Shown: one piece after another, positions 31,113-41,952 of the stretch
Layout of the letters: the number at the start of each line of letters is the position of its first letter
How positions within the stretch are numbered: position 1 is the stretch's first letter
Assembly: GCA_019925095.2 (NCBI GenBank)
Contig: CM034413.1
Span: forward strand, 935,001-999,000
DNA length: 64,000 nt
DNA from: Dendrolimus kikuchii
Taxonomy: Eukaryota; Arthropoda; Insecta; Lepidoptera; Lasiocampidae
Direction: 5' to 3'
Notes under the pieces: model-generated
Seen by the model: the letters and a program-made list of their open reading frames with translations, nothing else
Databases searched by the model: none
Told to the model about the DNA's origin: nothing
Translations under genes and position numbers: made by a program

Positions 31113-31843
31113 ATAAGAATAAAGTACAAGCAGGCGCTTGGTTGTTTTTATCTTTTACTTAGGTACTGTAAGTCCATTCACTCCCAAGACTTGATTAAGT
31201 TCTTTATTTCAAAAGCGCCTTGTTACGTCTAAGGAGAACCCTTTTAGAACTACTTTAAAAATTTACAAAGTATCCTTGGAACACGGGATTCATTTTAATT
31301 TTTTTTCCGCTCCAAGTGTTGTGACAATTCGTTAAGAGCCTTTGAACGAGTGAATGAAGGGAATGAATGAGTGAACGAGTTGGAAACTTCTCCCAACGGA
31401 CGGGGAACATTTAGTTTGTAATGGATTTCTTTTATGAAAGTTTTCTTTTTATCGATGTTTTATTTCGCTTCTGATCTTTCGGTTTGATTTTTATTTAAAT
31501 TACTTTCTAAAAGTTTTTTCTTAACCAAATAAGAAATTATTTCTTTATACTTACGAGTTTTTTTTTAAGAAATGGAATGATATCTTTATTTGTATGAAAC
31601 CTGATTTTAGACATTTATTACTCAAAAGAATTGACAATTCACTGAGTGACATATATAATGAAAATTTTGGATCACGATAAAAATGAAGTCCCAAGATCTT
31701 AATATTTTAGTACATATAATCGAATACAATGCAAGAAAACTTAACTTATTCGTATTGTATTCTACTCATAGTTCCTCAAGACTATAAGTAGAATACTGAG
31801 CCCAGATCACCGTCTTCTATGGGTAAGGTGCCCAGAAGGCTGG
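31113..31843. other. AT-rich stretch, nothing recognised
   Basis: No ORF or repeat recognised; a run of gaatga/gagtga repeats near 31350. Confidence 0.4.
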
Positions 31844-32389
31844 CTACGTTTCCTCGCTGGATCGCCGTTGGCCGAGGTAAGCACCAGCCCTCTGATCACC
31901 CGAAGAGTCAATGAGTCGTTTCGATAAATTTTGGTAGAGGCTCATGGCCTCAGGACCCCACGGTCCAAGCGTCTCGACAGCAAACGGCACAAACATATAA
32001 CTCTCACAGAGGGTTGCGTATTTGCGCCGCTTGAGTGATTCGGCTGTTTCCGCCGCTGAACCGGCTGATTTAGACGTGTTTGGTAAATGGGATGCGGCCA
32101 ACGTGTCTACGCAAGTCGCATCCCACACTAAAGGCTTGCCACGCTGCCAGGGAATTAGAGTCATTCCGTCGGGACGCCTACCATCGTCACGTGCAATACC
32201 GTTCGGCTCCAATATAGACGGCACGTTAGCGGTGGCAAGCGCCCTCCGTAAGACATCATTCAAGGCAGCGCGGCGCGACCATCTGCCGGCACTGCGGCGG
32301 CAAGAAAGACCATGGATTTTCTTTTCACTTACAGAGAAATAACTAGTTACATTTAATTTACATTTACCCCTATTAGCGCATCTGTCCAT
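31844..32389 (-). pseudogene. Possible restriction-like (PD-(D/E)xK) nuclease end of a non-LTR element
   Basis: A 181-codon minus frame starting at 32389. Landmarks: HGLSCRRSAGR (zinc-like Cys/His end, residues 26-36), AALNDVLRRAL, then RRPDGM (71-76) and PLVWDATCVDTL (86-97), then ETLGPWGPEAMSL and GDQRAGAYLGQR. A Cys/His knuckle followed by RPD and a downstream WD.T is how restriction-like endonucleases of early-branching LINEs look, so a target-cleaving role is plausible but inferred. The frame leaves the family pattern after GAYLGQR, suggesting a frameshift. Related fragments: 16978-17118 and 51253-51345. No reverse transcriptase is next to it. Confidence 0.5.
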
Positions 32390-32583
32390 TTATTATTGTA
32401 ATATTTAATTAAGGTTTAGTTTTCGAAATGAATTTAGTTTATTATTTATAATATGTGAGGGTAGTCTTGAGACAAAAGTCGGAGCAATGCAAGGTGTTTA
32501 TTAAGGCTTATTAAAATTGGTAAAGCGATTTCAAAGTATTGTAAACATGGATGGTATTATATGATATTCATTTTTATCTTAAA
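32390..32583. other. Nothing recognised
   Basis: AT-rich. Confidence 0.4.
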
Positions 32584-32791
32584 CTAGCGGTCCCGGCAGA
32601 CGTTCTCCTGCCCTGAAAAAAATAAAATTGTGACCCGATCCCAGCGCCACCTACCGGTTCCAGTTGTAAATCTAAACCATCCGGGAACCCACCCAAGCAC
32701 ACACAAAAAGTTTTATCAAAATCGGTAAAGTCGTTCTCAAGTTATGTGCGTACATACATTTCTAAGATTCATTTTTATATATTATAGAAGA
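32584..32791 (-). mobile_element. HEL2 Helitron
   Basis: CTAG end at 32584-32587 with T outside on the sense strand, TC start at 32791 after A. Hairpin region ggcagacgttctcctgcc partly degenerate. Confidence 0.75.
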
Positions 32792-32989
32792 TTAAGAACA
32801 TATGCCATACTTCTTAAAATGAAGAAATGAATCAAGAAGAGTTTCCATTTTAACCTAATTCGCAATTTCTTTAATTTCAAAATAATGTAATAATAATAAA
32901 TTGAAAATTAGGACTTTGAAAGATTTAAGCTTGAAATTGAAGTGTCTGTTTGTAATGTCATAATAAAATGAGAAAACAATCAGGGGGAT

Positions 32990-33175
32990 AATTCGGACTA
33001 GGCGATTCCGAAAATGCAATTTTTAGAATGTTAGTCCTAATCCCTGGAACGGCTGGACCGATTTTGCAAAACTGTCACTGGCAGATAGCTGATGCTATAC
33101 GGAGTAATTTAGGATATTTTCTTTTAGGGTTCCACGAAAAAAATTGCACGCGGACTATGCCGCGGGCACAACTAG
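32990..33175 (+). mobile_element. Helitron-like element, third type
   Basis: Ends gcggactatgccgcgggc, acaa, CTAG before T at 33175. The 5' end is not clear. Confidence 0.5.
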
Positions 33176-33282
33176 TGTTTTATATAATGAATACTTGACT
33201 GAAAATTTCAATTTATATTTTCTAGAAAAATAGGCATGGACTGATATCGCCAACTACGATTACAGACTGTATTAGAAGTTAC

Positions 33283-33544
33283 TACTATGACTAAATAGAT
33301 ATACAATGCAAAAGTGGATGGATGCAGAAGTCGTGGAAGGCCACGACACACCTTCCATGCTCAAATTGATCGTGTACTAGCAGAAGGTGATGTCAGGAGC
33401 CTTAAGAACAAACGAGCTTGTATGACAAGAGTTATGAATGTCAAAGAGGCAAGTGAGGTGTGTAAGGATAAGCCTAAATGGCACTCTGTTGTTCGTGCCT
33501 ACCCGGCAAGGGAACTGGCGTGAAGTTATGTATGTATGTATGTA
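33283..33544 (+). mobile_element. LINE-T fragment
   Basis: Flanked by the 15-bp duplication tgtattagaagttac (33268-33282 and 33545-33559). The frame 33314-33523 is open to the family end PARELA. Confidence 0.9.
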
Positions 33545-33654
33545 TGTATTAGAAGTTACGTTTTTCTTCTTTCTTTCTTCTTCTTCTTTACTGTAATTCT
33601 CATTTCGAAAAAGCATTTTTCAAGAATTTTTTATCGGGACCATATCAAAATTTA

Positions 33655-33775
33655 CACGGGCATCGCCGCTTGCAAAACTATAGTAATAAGCCATCTCCAG
33701 CCATCATTTTCCTCTTATAAATAATTCAAACGAACAAGTTACAAGTAAAAATAAAAGTGAACCAACAGACATTTT
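33655..33775 (+). repeat. Unclassified 120-bp repeat, also at 35468-35590
   Basis: The two share ataagccatctccagccatc and attttcctcttataaataa with few differences; termini not visible. Confidence 0.6.
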
Positions 33776-33856
33776 AGTTTATTATTCATATTCTTATTTG
33801 AAATATGTTCCATTGGAGAATAAATACTACTTGAAGGTCATATGTTTGTCTGTACA

Positions 33857-33925
33857 CCGCTTCGCAACGTGTTGATGCTGTTAAGGAGAAGAAGCGGCAA
33901 GAAACTCCCCAGCAACACGTCTAGC
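33857..33925 (-). mobile_element. Penelope-like fragment, diverged
   Basis: accgcttcgcaacgtgtt, gagaagaagcggc, aagaaactcc.cagcaa match the 3' UTR of copies A and D. Confidence 0.6.
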
Positions 33926-33998
33926 TAAAATTGTTTTTCTTTATATTGCTTATTCTATTTCTATCTCAAGTTTTTTTTTAATAAGTTTAATGCAAAAG

Positions 33999-34440
33999 TT
34001 TTTTTTTTTTATTATTAACAACTCTACGGACTCGAGTTCCGTACCCTTTTTCACAACTTGATTTCTACATTTAATTTGTCGAACTTAACACGCTTATTAG
34101 TTATTTTGGTTCTTGTGTGTGGCAATAATTTATTGATTTTTGTGTTGAGGTGTATGTATCTTACGAATAACTTATTATATTAATTAATTCTAGTTTTAAT
34201 ACTAAACTTATACTAATGTAGAGTGTATCTGTCACATGCTGGTGTTGTGAGGAAGTGCATGTGCGGTGTGGGCCTTATGTCTATACCTATATATATTGTC
34301 TTAAATAGTGCCATGTGCGTTGTTTATCCTTTTTGTGCCTAGGTTATTAATTTTTAGGCTCTTTGTGTGTCTTGGTTTGTTTGTGCGGTGTTAGTGCGCG
34401 TTGGTGTGGGTATGTGTGGAAGTTTTGTTGTTAGTTAAAA
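33999..34440 (-). mobile_element. 3' end of the helicase-LINE family
   Basis: T run and attattaac, the stem-loop at 34023-34045 (perfect palindrome ggactcgagttcc core), then about 390 bp G/T-rich sequence also seen at 62500-62880. Confidence 0.8.
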
Positions 34441-34606
34441 GTATGTTACAGCATTATTTTTCGAAGAATTAATGGAGTTGTAGCAAACAGTGCATGCTCA
34501 GTTAGACAAAGACAGAGTAAGAGGAAAGAAGAATATTATTATTCTTATAATAATTCCTTACATGCTTGGCAAAATTAAATCATTCTACAGACGATTATAT
34601 TATATA

Positions 34607-34815
34607 CTAGCTGTCCCGGCAGACGTTGTTCTGCCCTGAAGAAATAAAATTTAGAACCCGATTGCAGCGCCACCTACCGGGTCCAAATGTAAGCTATCCT
34701 ATCTTTCAAGTTGCATCAAACTGCAAACGGTGTGAAAATTTGATTAAAATCGGTCAAGTAGTTTAGGAGTTCATCGCGGACAAACAACGTGACACGTAAT
34801 TTATATATATTAAGA
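34607..34815 (-). mobile_element. HEL2 Helitron
   Basis: CTAG at 34607-34610, hairpin ggcagacgttgttctgcc, TC start at 34815 after A on the sense strand. Best copy of HEL2 here. Confidence 0.8.
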
Positions 34816-34898
34816 TTAATTTTGTACTTATTATTTATTATCCTTAAAGAAAATACATAGACAATAATGTAATAATAAAGAAAGTTCTGTGTACATAT

Positions 34899-35326
34899 TG
34901 TTACGAGTTGCAGGATTCGAATTAAAATGCCGTTGGAATTATAATAGAATTTATTTGAACTATACAAACACGTATAACACAGGTACAAATATAACTCAAC
35001 GCAACCAGTGCAAACGTAATGCACGTAGTCCGTCACTAACATCTTGCTTCGCTTGTGGCTATCGCTAGAGTGCCGATCTCTCCATTGGGCCATTGCTTTA
35101 TACTGCACCGATACTATATGTCTCTCGCCCGCGTGGACTGAATTTCTTAGAATCACACTTGGCTAATGACTACCATAAAAGATTACAATACACAATGGGC
35201 CGTTTTTCTAATTACAAATTTTAAACACAAAGTAAACAAAGAAGTGTAAATTCCAAAAAGGTAATAAAATGTGTTTCTACAGACTTATGTGTGAATTTTT
35301 CTTTTGTCGGCATTCAGGTCGTAACA
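34899..35326 (-). mobile_element. LTR-AT solo LTR
   Basis: 428 bp, exact ATAT on both sides (34895-34898; 35327-35330). Terminal tgttacga / tcgtaaca. Confidence 0.8.
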
Positions 35327-35944
35327 ATATTTACAATAGCAATAATGGATTTGAAGTCTCTGTCGGTGGGGAACGTTCCCGAAATGGCATGGCAATGCGT
35401 GTCCGATATACAAGCTTACGATTTGGTCACAAATAAACATGTTTTAAAATAGAATTGTCATTTTAAGCATTAACGGGTGTCGCCGCGTATACAGCTACAA
35501 ATAAGCCATCTCCAGCCATCATTTTCCTCTTATAAATAATTCAAATAAACAAGTCGAAAGTAAAAATAAAACTGAACCAATAGACATGTATTCGAACAGA
35601 ACTTTCCTTTTAAGCATTGAGAAGTAAAGGTACATTTTCACAACGGGCTTTGCCAACTCAATTTTACGAACATTGAATGCTTATCCATACATTTAAATTG
35701 GAAAGTAAAATAAAATTCTGTTACTTGGTGAGAGTTGTTTTATTAACGTATTTGAGGGTTAGGCTATCGGAAAATAGGGAAAAGGTTTTCGTGAACGCCC
35801 CCGAAGGAACAAGATTTAGGGAACGTTGCCCAAGGTACGCATTTAAAGCGTTCCCGAAATGATGTGTTTAATTTGGGAGCGTTCCCGGTAAACTATTTTT
35901 AATTGCTAAACATGCTGGCGACCTACACGATGAAAGGTGTTTAC
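35327..35944. other. Unrecognised apart from the 120-bp repeat at 35468-35590
   Basis: The repeat pairs with 33655-33775. A motif ggaacgtt.ccc/gcgttcccg recurs at 35370, 35820 and 35850. Confidence 0.4.
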
Positions 35945-36160
35945 CTTTCAGTGTTGCAAATGCTCAGCTGCCCTCGAGCTAGGGACTGGAATTTGGCCAT
36001 TGATCTCAGAATACAGCTTATGGTTGTTATGGCAGCATCCTCAAGACCAGGCTGGTAGCCATCTAAACGAATGAATGCCCTGCCACCTGAGAATTTGTTG
36101 TTATGTCGCCTTTTACAACAAACCACCCGATCGCAAATATTGTTTCTCCGTTCCTGCACG
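35945..36160 (-). mobile_element. SINE-A copy, old
   Basis: Collinear with the family from gtgttgcaaatg to ctccgttcctgcacg but heavily diverged. Confidence 0.7.
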
Positions 36161-36179
36161 AATATTATGTTATAATACA

Positions 36180-36862
36180 TACATACATAACTTCACGCCA
36201 GTTCCCTTGCGGGGTAGGCACGACCAACAGAGCGCCATTTAGGCTTATTCTTACACACCTCACTCTGCTTCTTTGAGATTCATAGCTCTTGTCATGCACG
36301 CTCGTCTGTTCTTAAGGTCCTGACATCACCTGCTAGTACACGATCAATTTGATCATGGAAGGTGTGTCGTGGCCTTCCACGACTTCTGCATCCATCCACT
36401 TTTGCATTGTATATCTGTTTAGTTATTCTTTCCACATGCCCGAACCTCCGGAGCATTCCTTTCCTTACCTTCACCCCGACCCTCTCTTTCAGACCAACTC
36501 TCTTTCTTACTTCGGTATTACGAACGCGGTCCGCGAGCGTCACTCCGCAGATTTTGCGCAGTGCTCGCATCTCGACCGCGTCTACTCTACTTTCATGCTC
36601 TCTCTTCCATACTCAACTCTCGCTTCCATACGTGAGCGTAGGTACCAGCACCGCGTTGTGTACGGCGAGCTGGGCCTTCGGGCTGAGGTTCTTAGCGCCT
36701 AGAAGTTTACCTAACGCTCCATTCAAACTATTCCTCAAATTCACTCTTCTTTCTATATCAGCGGTGTACATTCCATCCCTGCTAAAAGCACATCCAAGAT
36801 ATACAAACTCATTCACTTACTCTAGCATAACATCATCGACCATTATCCTTGCATTCGTTCTG
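36180..36862 (-). mobile_element. LINE-T copy, longest minus-strand copy
   Basis: 683 bp with duplication gttataataca at both sides (36169-36179; 36863-36873). Sense frame covers VYLGCAFSRDG to GRPRHTFHDQIDRVLA, then a frameshift (deletion near 36320) changes the end. Confidence 0.9.
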
Positions 36863-36873
36863 GTTATAATACA

Positions 36874-37165
36874 GATGTGTAAATTAAACTAAATAATGTG
36901 AATGTCTATGTAATAACGGGTACCGCTGAAATACCAAACATACCTAGCTGTTGTAATTTGGTTACAGCACGCTACGATATATATATTTTCAAAAACTACT
37001 TAATAAGTATGGTTCTGCCCAATTTTTAGTTTAAAGTACTTTCTAAGCTTTCTCAACGTAGAATTTTGCCACCCCATCTTCCTACAGTTCAAGTATTAAA
37101 GGGGTATACAGTATTTACGACTGAATGCAAATACCTCGGACGTACAAGTATCTACTAAGTTTATA
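36874..37165. other. Nothing recognised
   Basis: AT-rich. Confidence 0.4.
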
Positions 37166-38176
37166 CCAAGATAAAGAAAGAATAAGCAATGCAATATTAA
37201 TTATTAAGAATTATGGCGAAAGCTTCAAATGTTGATAGTCAACGATGGCGACAAGAGGTGGCGAATGGCTCTTCTGTTTGTCTGCCCAATTTATTCACAT
37301 AAAAAAAAATTAACGTTAACTTGTTTATTTGAGTTAAAGCATAGTTATATTGGCGTTTACTAATTAACAATTTATAAATTAGACTAGCATAACCAAGATA
37401 AAGAAAGAATAAGCTATGCAATACTAATTATTAAGAATTATGGCGAAAGCTTCAACTGTTGATAGTCAATGATGGCGACAAGAGGTGGCTAATGGCTCTT
37501 CTGTTTATCTGCCCAACTGATTCACATTAAAAAAATGTTAACGTTAACTTGTTTATTGTTTATTTGAGTTAAAGTATAATTATATTGACGTTTACTAATT
37601 AACAATTTATAAATTATACTAACATAACCAAGATAAAGAAAGAATAAGCGATGCAATACTAATTATTAAGTATTATGGCGAAAGCTTCAAATGTTGATAG
37701 TCAACGATGGCGACAAGAGGTGGCGAATGGCTCTTCTGTTTGTCTGCCCATCTGATTCACATTAAAAAAATGAGATATTGTTATCGTTAACTTACTAACA
37801 TTAACATGTTTATGTAAGTTTAAGTATAATTATACATACATACATATATACATAACTTCACGCCAGTTCCCTTGCGGGGTAGGCACGAACAACAGAGCGC
37901 CATTTAGGCCCATTCTTACACACCTCACTGGCTTCTTTGACATTCATAACTCTTGTCATGCACACTCGTCTGTTCTTAAGGCTCCTGACATCACCCTCCG
38001 CTAGTACACGATCAATTTGATCATGGAAGGGTGTGTCGTGGCCTTCCACGACTTCTGCATCCATCCACTTTTGCATTGTATATCTGTTTAGTCATTCTTT
38101 CATCATGCATTCTTTATAAGTATAATTATATTATCATTAATTAATTAAATAGTTATAAAATTAGATTAACATAACT
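37166..38176. repeat. Tandem array, three units of about 230 bp, third split by LINE-T
   Basis: Units start ccaagataaagaaagaataagc at 37166, 37393 and 37628. Each holds ggcgaaagcttcaa.tgttgatag and gcgacaagaggtgg. The third unit continues after the LINE-T insertion to about 38176. Confidence 0.85.
37835..38116 (-). mobile_element. LINE-T fragment nested in the tandem array
   Basis: Duplication taagtataattata (37821-37834; 38117-38130) is array sequence. A single-base insertion (aagggtgtg) near 38030 shifts the frame. Confidence 0.9.
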
Positions 38177-38180
38177 AGAG

Positions 38181-38337
38181 TCTATGTATATAAAAATGAA
38201 TCGTAGAAATGTATGTACGCGCATAACTTGAGAACGATTTTACCGATGTGTAAAAATGAACTTATTTTAAATGCAGAGGTACTTTGTGTTCCGGTCATTT
38301 CAAGGCAAGCATGGACGAAGTCGTGGGCATATCCTAG
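38181..38337 (+). mobile_element. Helitron, mixed HEL1/HEL2 type
   Basis: Start TCTATGTATATAAAAATG as in some HEL2 relatives; end catggacgaagtcgtgggc and CTAG before T, the HEL1-type hairpin. The base before TC is G, not A. Confidence 0.6.
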
Positions 38338-38786
38338 TTTTAAGTAAAATAATAAAATTGGTGTCAATTCATTGTGTCGGATATAATTCTGACACAGCAT
38401 TAAACTATTAGCAAAATCTCAAAATATGCTTTATACTTTTAATACACATGTGAGCTATGTTCGCTGTTTCTTCAAATATTTTATTTTCTTTCTTTCTTAA
38501 CGGTCTTCGCTGATAAAACTCGTAATTTAAAAATAATTTAATTAAAACATCACGCTCCATCACCTGCCATGACTGCCAATTAGAAAAAAATATCCATCTA
38601 TGTATAAATAATACATTCAAATATGGCCACCTTACAATGTACATTAAGCTACATCGAAGAGAATTCCCAATTGATTATTACTAAAAAGTTATATAACCAT
38701 ATGCACAAATGATCAGGGTAATGCTAGCTGTCTTAACACGGGATTATGTGGTCTTATAATTAGTTTTATTTCTAGTTTAGATTTAA
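38338..38786. other. Nothing recognised
   Basis: A tgtcggata..attctgacac inverted pair near 38370 resembles the core of 30439-30509. Confidence 0.35.
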
Positions 38787-39038
38787 TCTTATACTAATAT
38801 ATAAAGCTGAAGAGTTTGTTTGTTTGCTTGAACGCGCTAATCTCAGGAACTACTGGTCTAATTTGAAAAATTCTTTCAGTGTTAGATAGCCCATTTATCG
38901 AGGAAGGCTACGGGCTATTATCATCACACTAAGACCAATAGGAGTGCAGCAACAATGAAGAATGTTTCAAAATCGCGGTTATTTTTCTTACTTTTTTTTT
39001 AACTTTTCCAAGTGGACGAAGTCGGAGGCAGAAGCTAG
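38787..39038 (+). mobile_element. HEL1 Helitron
   Basis: TC after A at the left, CTAG before T at the right; hairpin partly decayed (gtggacgaagtcggaggc). Confidence 0.8.
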
Positions 39039-39748
39039 TAATTGATATAAATGTATAGTTTCAAGGGTTTAATGTAATAAAAACCGTTCGCACTAAGCTA
39101 CGGTGTAAACTTATTGAAATTCGGTAACTTACGGTTTACGGAAACTTTTACACAATAAGTTCAAATAAAAATATTAAATCATAATTATCTTACCGCTGGC
39201 CTCGAATCTCGTGTAACCCTAGTTGTCTGAGACGGAGAAGCGGGTTTAACGCATTGGTAATAATGTTCTCACAGTAAGCACAATAAGGACCATGGGGCTG
39301 TAAAACTTTGCCTAAACTGTGCGTCGATCTCTAAAATTCTAAGTTATCACGAATTATGACAAATTCTTTGCATGTAAATGAAATGTTTATTGATATTTTT
39401 GTTTTTGTCTTTCTTATGTATGTTCTTATTTTACATAGTATTTTGGATTTTCTATAAAAGCTAGGTCTTATAGCTTGTGATATAATATAATACTTACATA
39501 CATGCAAACCAGCAGAATTAAAACATCACGCGGTCCTTTAAGTTTCAAATATTATTATCGTAAGTTCAACTGTGCAATTTCAAAACCTAGCAACTGATAT
39601 TGTTTTGTAATTGAATATTTGGGACTTTATTGTCTACCTGGGTAATATATTATGCTTGTTCAGATTTGGAAACCGTATCCTAAAACTTGATGTCGCTCCA
39701 AATAAGCTTAATAAATAGTGACGAAATGATATGTCAGTGGAGTTCTTG
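39039..39748. other. Nothing recognised
   Basis: No ORF or repeat recognised. Confidence 0.4.
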
Positions 39749-39760
39749 ACCTTTATGGTA

Positions 39761-39833
39761 CATACATAACTTCACGCCAGTTCCTTTGCGGGGTAGGCAC
39801 GAACAACAGATCGCCATTCAGGCTTATTCTTAC
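39761..39833 (-). mobile_element. LINE-T, very short copy
   Basis: Only about 73 bp of 3' end, yet flanked by a clean 12-bp duplication acctttatggta (39749-39760; 39834-39845). Confidence 0.9.
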
Positions 39834-39845
39834 ACCTTTATGGTA

Positions 39846-40290
39846 GTTTGATGTAAATATTTTTGTAATGCATTTACAAGGTTTTGAAACTGCGCAGCTG
39901 AATTGCATATGAGTAAATTAATTAATCTTCTTACACAAAATAAAACTCTTATCTTCATATTTAAACTACTTAAGCTACTCCCTCTCAAATAAACAAAGTA
40001 GCATTGCTCTACGGATATAACCCGTAAATGCGTGCTGTTTTGAAGAGGCCAGCCTATTCAGCGGCCTCTCGCCACGAGTGGCCTCTCACGGTTACCCCTC
40101 TATTATTTGAGGAGAGGCTTTCACAATTTCAAGACTTAAGAAAAATAATGAAAAAATGCAGCCATCTTTTTTGTTATATTTTGTTTTAGTAAAGTTTTCT
40201 CGATTCGCATTTTTAGGCTGACAAGTAGGGTGAGGGTAAAATGAGTCCACTTTTACATAATGTATTACTACAAGTAGGTTTATTTAGTCG
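39846..40290. other. Nothing recognised
   Basis: Contains gcggcctctcgcc / gtggcctctcac direct repeats near 40060. Confidence 0.4.
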
Positions 40291-40527
40291 GTAGCTTCTG
40301 CCTGCGACTTCGTTCGCGTGGAATAGTTAAAAAAAAACCCGATTTTAAAACATTCTTAATTGGTGATCCTCCAATCGCTCCTATTGGTCTTAGCATGATG
40401 ATATATAGCCTATAGCCTTCCTCGATAAATGAGCTATCTAACACTGAAAGAATTTTTCAAATCAGACCAGTAGTTCCTGAGATTAGCGCGTTCAAACAAA
40501 CAAACTCTTCAGCTTTATATATTAGTA
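40291..40527 (-). mobile_element. HEL1 Helitron, 5' end cut
   Basis: End CTAC (mutated CTAG) at 40291; the TC start is lost where the next Helitron joins. Confidence 0.7.
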
Positions 40528-40735
40528 CTAGCTGATGCCCGCGACTTCGTCCGCGTGGTGCGGTTTTTTAACTATCCCACAGGAATTCTTTAATTTTTCG
40601 GGATCAAAAGTATCCTATATGTTGACCAGGGATATAGCTACCACCATACAAAATTACATTTAAATCGGTCCAGTCGTTTCGGAGATTAGCCGGTACAAAC
40701 AGAGAGACAGACAGACATACAGAAAAACAAAAAAT
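40528..40735 (-). mobile_element. Second Helitron abutting the first
   Basis: CTAG at 40528-40531 with T outside; hairpin gcccgcgacttcgtccgcg. Its 5' end is not clear; the body carries aaatcggtccagtcgtttcg. Confidence 0.6.
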
Positions 40736-41240
40736 TTAAAAAGAAAACCTAAATTAGTTCTATTTCACTTCTTACATCCCCCTGACTCGGTTTTTAGCAT
40801 TTTTTTTTATTGTACAGAAATATATATATATATCTTTATAAATGGAAAAATAAAAAGTACCACCAGTTCGCCTGAAAGGAGAAAAAAAAACCCTACTAAA
40901 TAATGGACGGACGTAAATTGAAGCAACAACAAATAACTGCAATCGCAAAAAATGCTCTTAAGTGCCATTATTAAATTTGGAGCAGGGTTAAAAAATGCTC
41001 ATTCCAACCTTTATCCCAAACTTAGCTACTCAGGTGGGCCACTTTCATCCCCTAATGGTGATATTTCATCCCCCTGTCGGTGTGGGCGGAAATTCAGGCC
41101 ATTATAACGATGACGAGTGTTTGCGAAATGTTGTTACAAAAGTGTAATGATATTTGGTTTACTTTCACTGAACTTTTTCAATATTTCTATTATGTCTACT
41201 AATAAATTTGTTAAATGTCTGTATGTTGATGTAAAATGAA
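40736..41240. other. Nothing recognised
   Basis: AT-rich with a short (TA)n run. Confidence 0.4.
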
Positions 41241-41246
41241 TGCCTT

Positions 41247-41535
41247 TTTTTTTAATTGCAGGAGTTCAGCCGACAGGCAGACGGCCCACTTGATGGAAAG
41301 CGGTTACCATCGCCTATGGATATTTGCAACTGCTGCTCTCTTAAAGGAGACTGGAACCTGGTCACTAATGCCGGAACACAACTCAAGGTTGTTATGGCGA
41401 CATGCTTTAGACCAGAGGTGGTAGCCATCCAGTCGGGCAAATGCCCTACCACCTGGCTGTAGGTTGTTTAGTCGCCTCTTACGACAGGCTGCCGGCCGCA
41501 GGAAATTATATTCTTTCTCCGTTCCTGCACGGATA
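41247..41535 (-). mobile_element. SINE-A copy, internally deleted
   Basis: Full ends, but a gap of about 30 bp after ggatatttgcaac. Confidence 0.85.
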
Positions 41536-41559
41536 AAATTGTTATGTGACAATTATTAG

Positions 41560-41906
41560 TGATCTGGCCGATTGCCAGATTTCAAGGGTGCAAGGGTAAG
41601 AGGGAATGGAGATAAATGGACTCACCCGTAATAATATGAGCTGAGTAACCGGAGCGTCTGCGATACAGGAGCAGCAGTGCGTGTTCTCTTGTTATATATC
41701 TCCCGCTTCACAACTAGATTCACTTGCCACTTATCACCAAGCTCTTGGAACCCGATTAGTATTGCAATTGGGTGGATATCTCAAATGCGCGCGCGATGCG
41801 TGAATGTCTTTACGACGGGTCGATTCAGACTGATCGTTGAGACGCGGAAGTGCGGGGTAAATTACTTTTTCGGGGAATCATCGTTCGTTACGCGGTGGCG
41901 TGAACA
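41560..41906 (-). repeat. 3' LTR of the BEL/Pao derivative
   Basis: 347 bp; the outer edge is next to ATTAG (41555-41559). Confidence 0.9.
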
Positions 41907-41952
41907 TCCTGGGGCCCGGGGAAAAGGTGACGGCTCCCATTTATAGTGCTGA

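Noticed and set aside
32022..32342. 106-codon plus frame opposite the PD-(D/E)xK-like ORF
   Set aside because: The minus frame carries the family motifs shared with two other fragments; the plus frame is its shadow.
34716..35156. 146-codon minus frame as a host gene
   Set aside because: Spans a Helitron and an LTR; hydrophobic AT-rich translation without a domain.
37166..38176. CRISPR-like array
   Set aside because: Only three long, unequal units without short repeats and unique spacers, in a eukaryotic setting.
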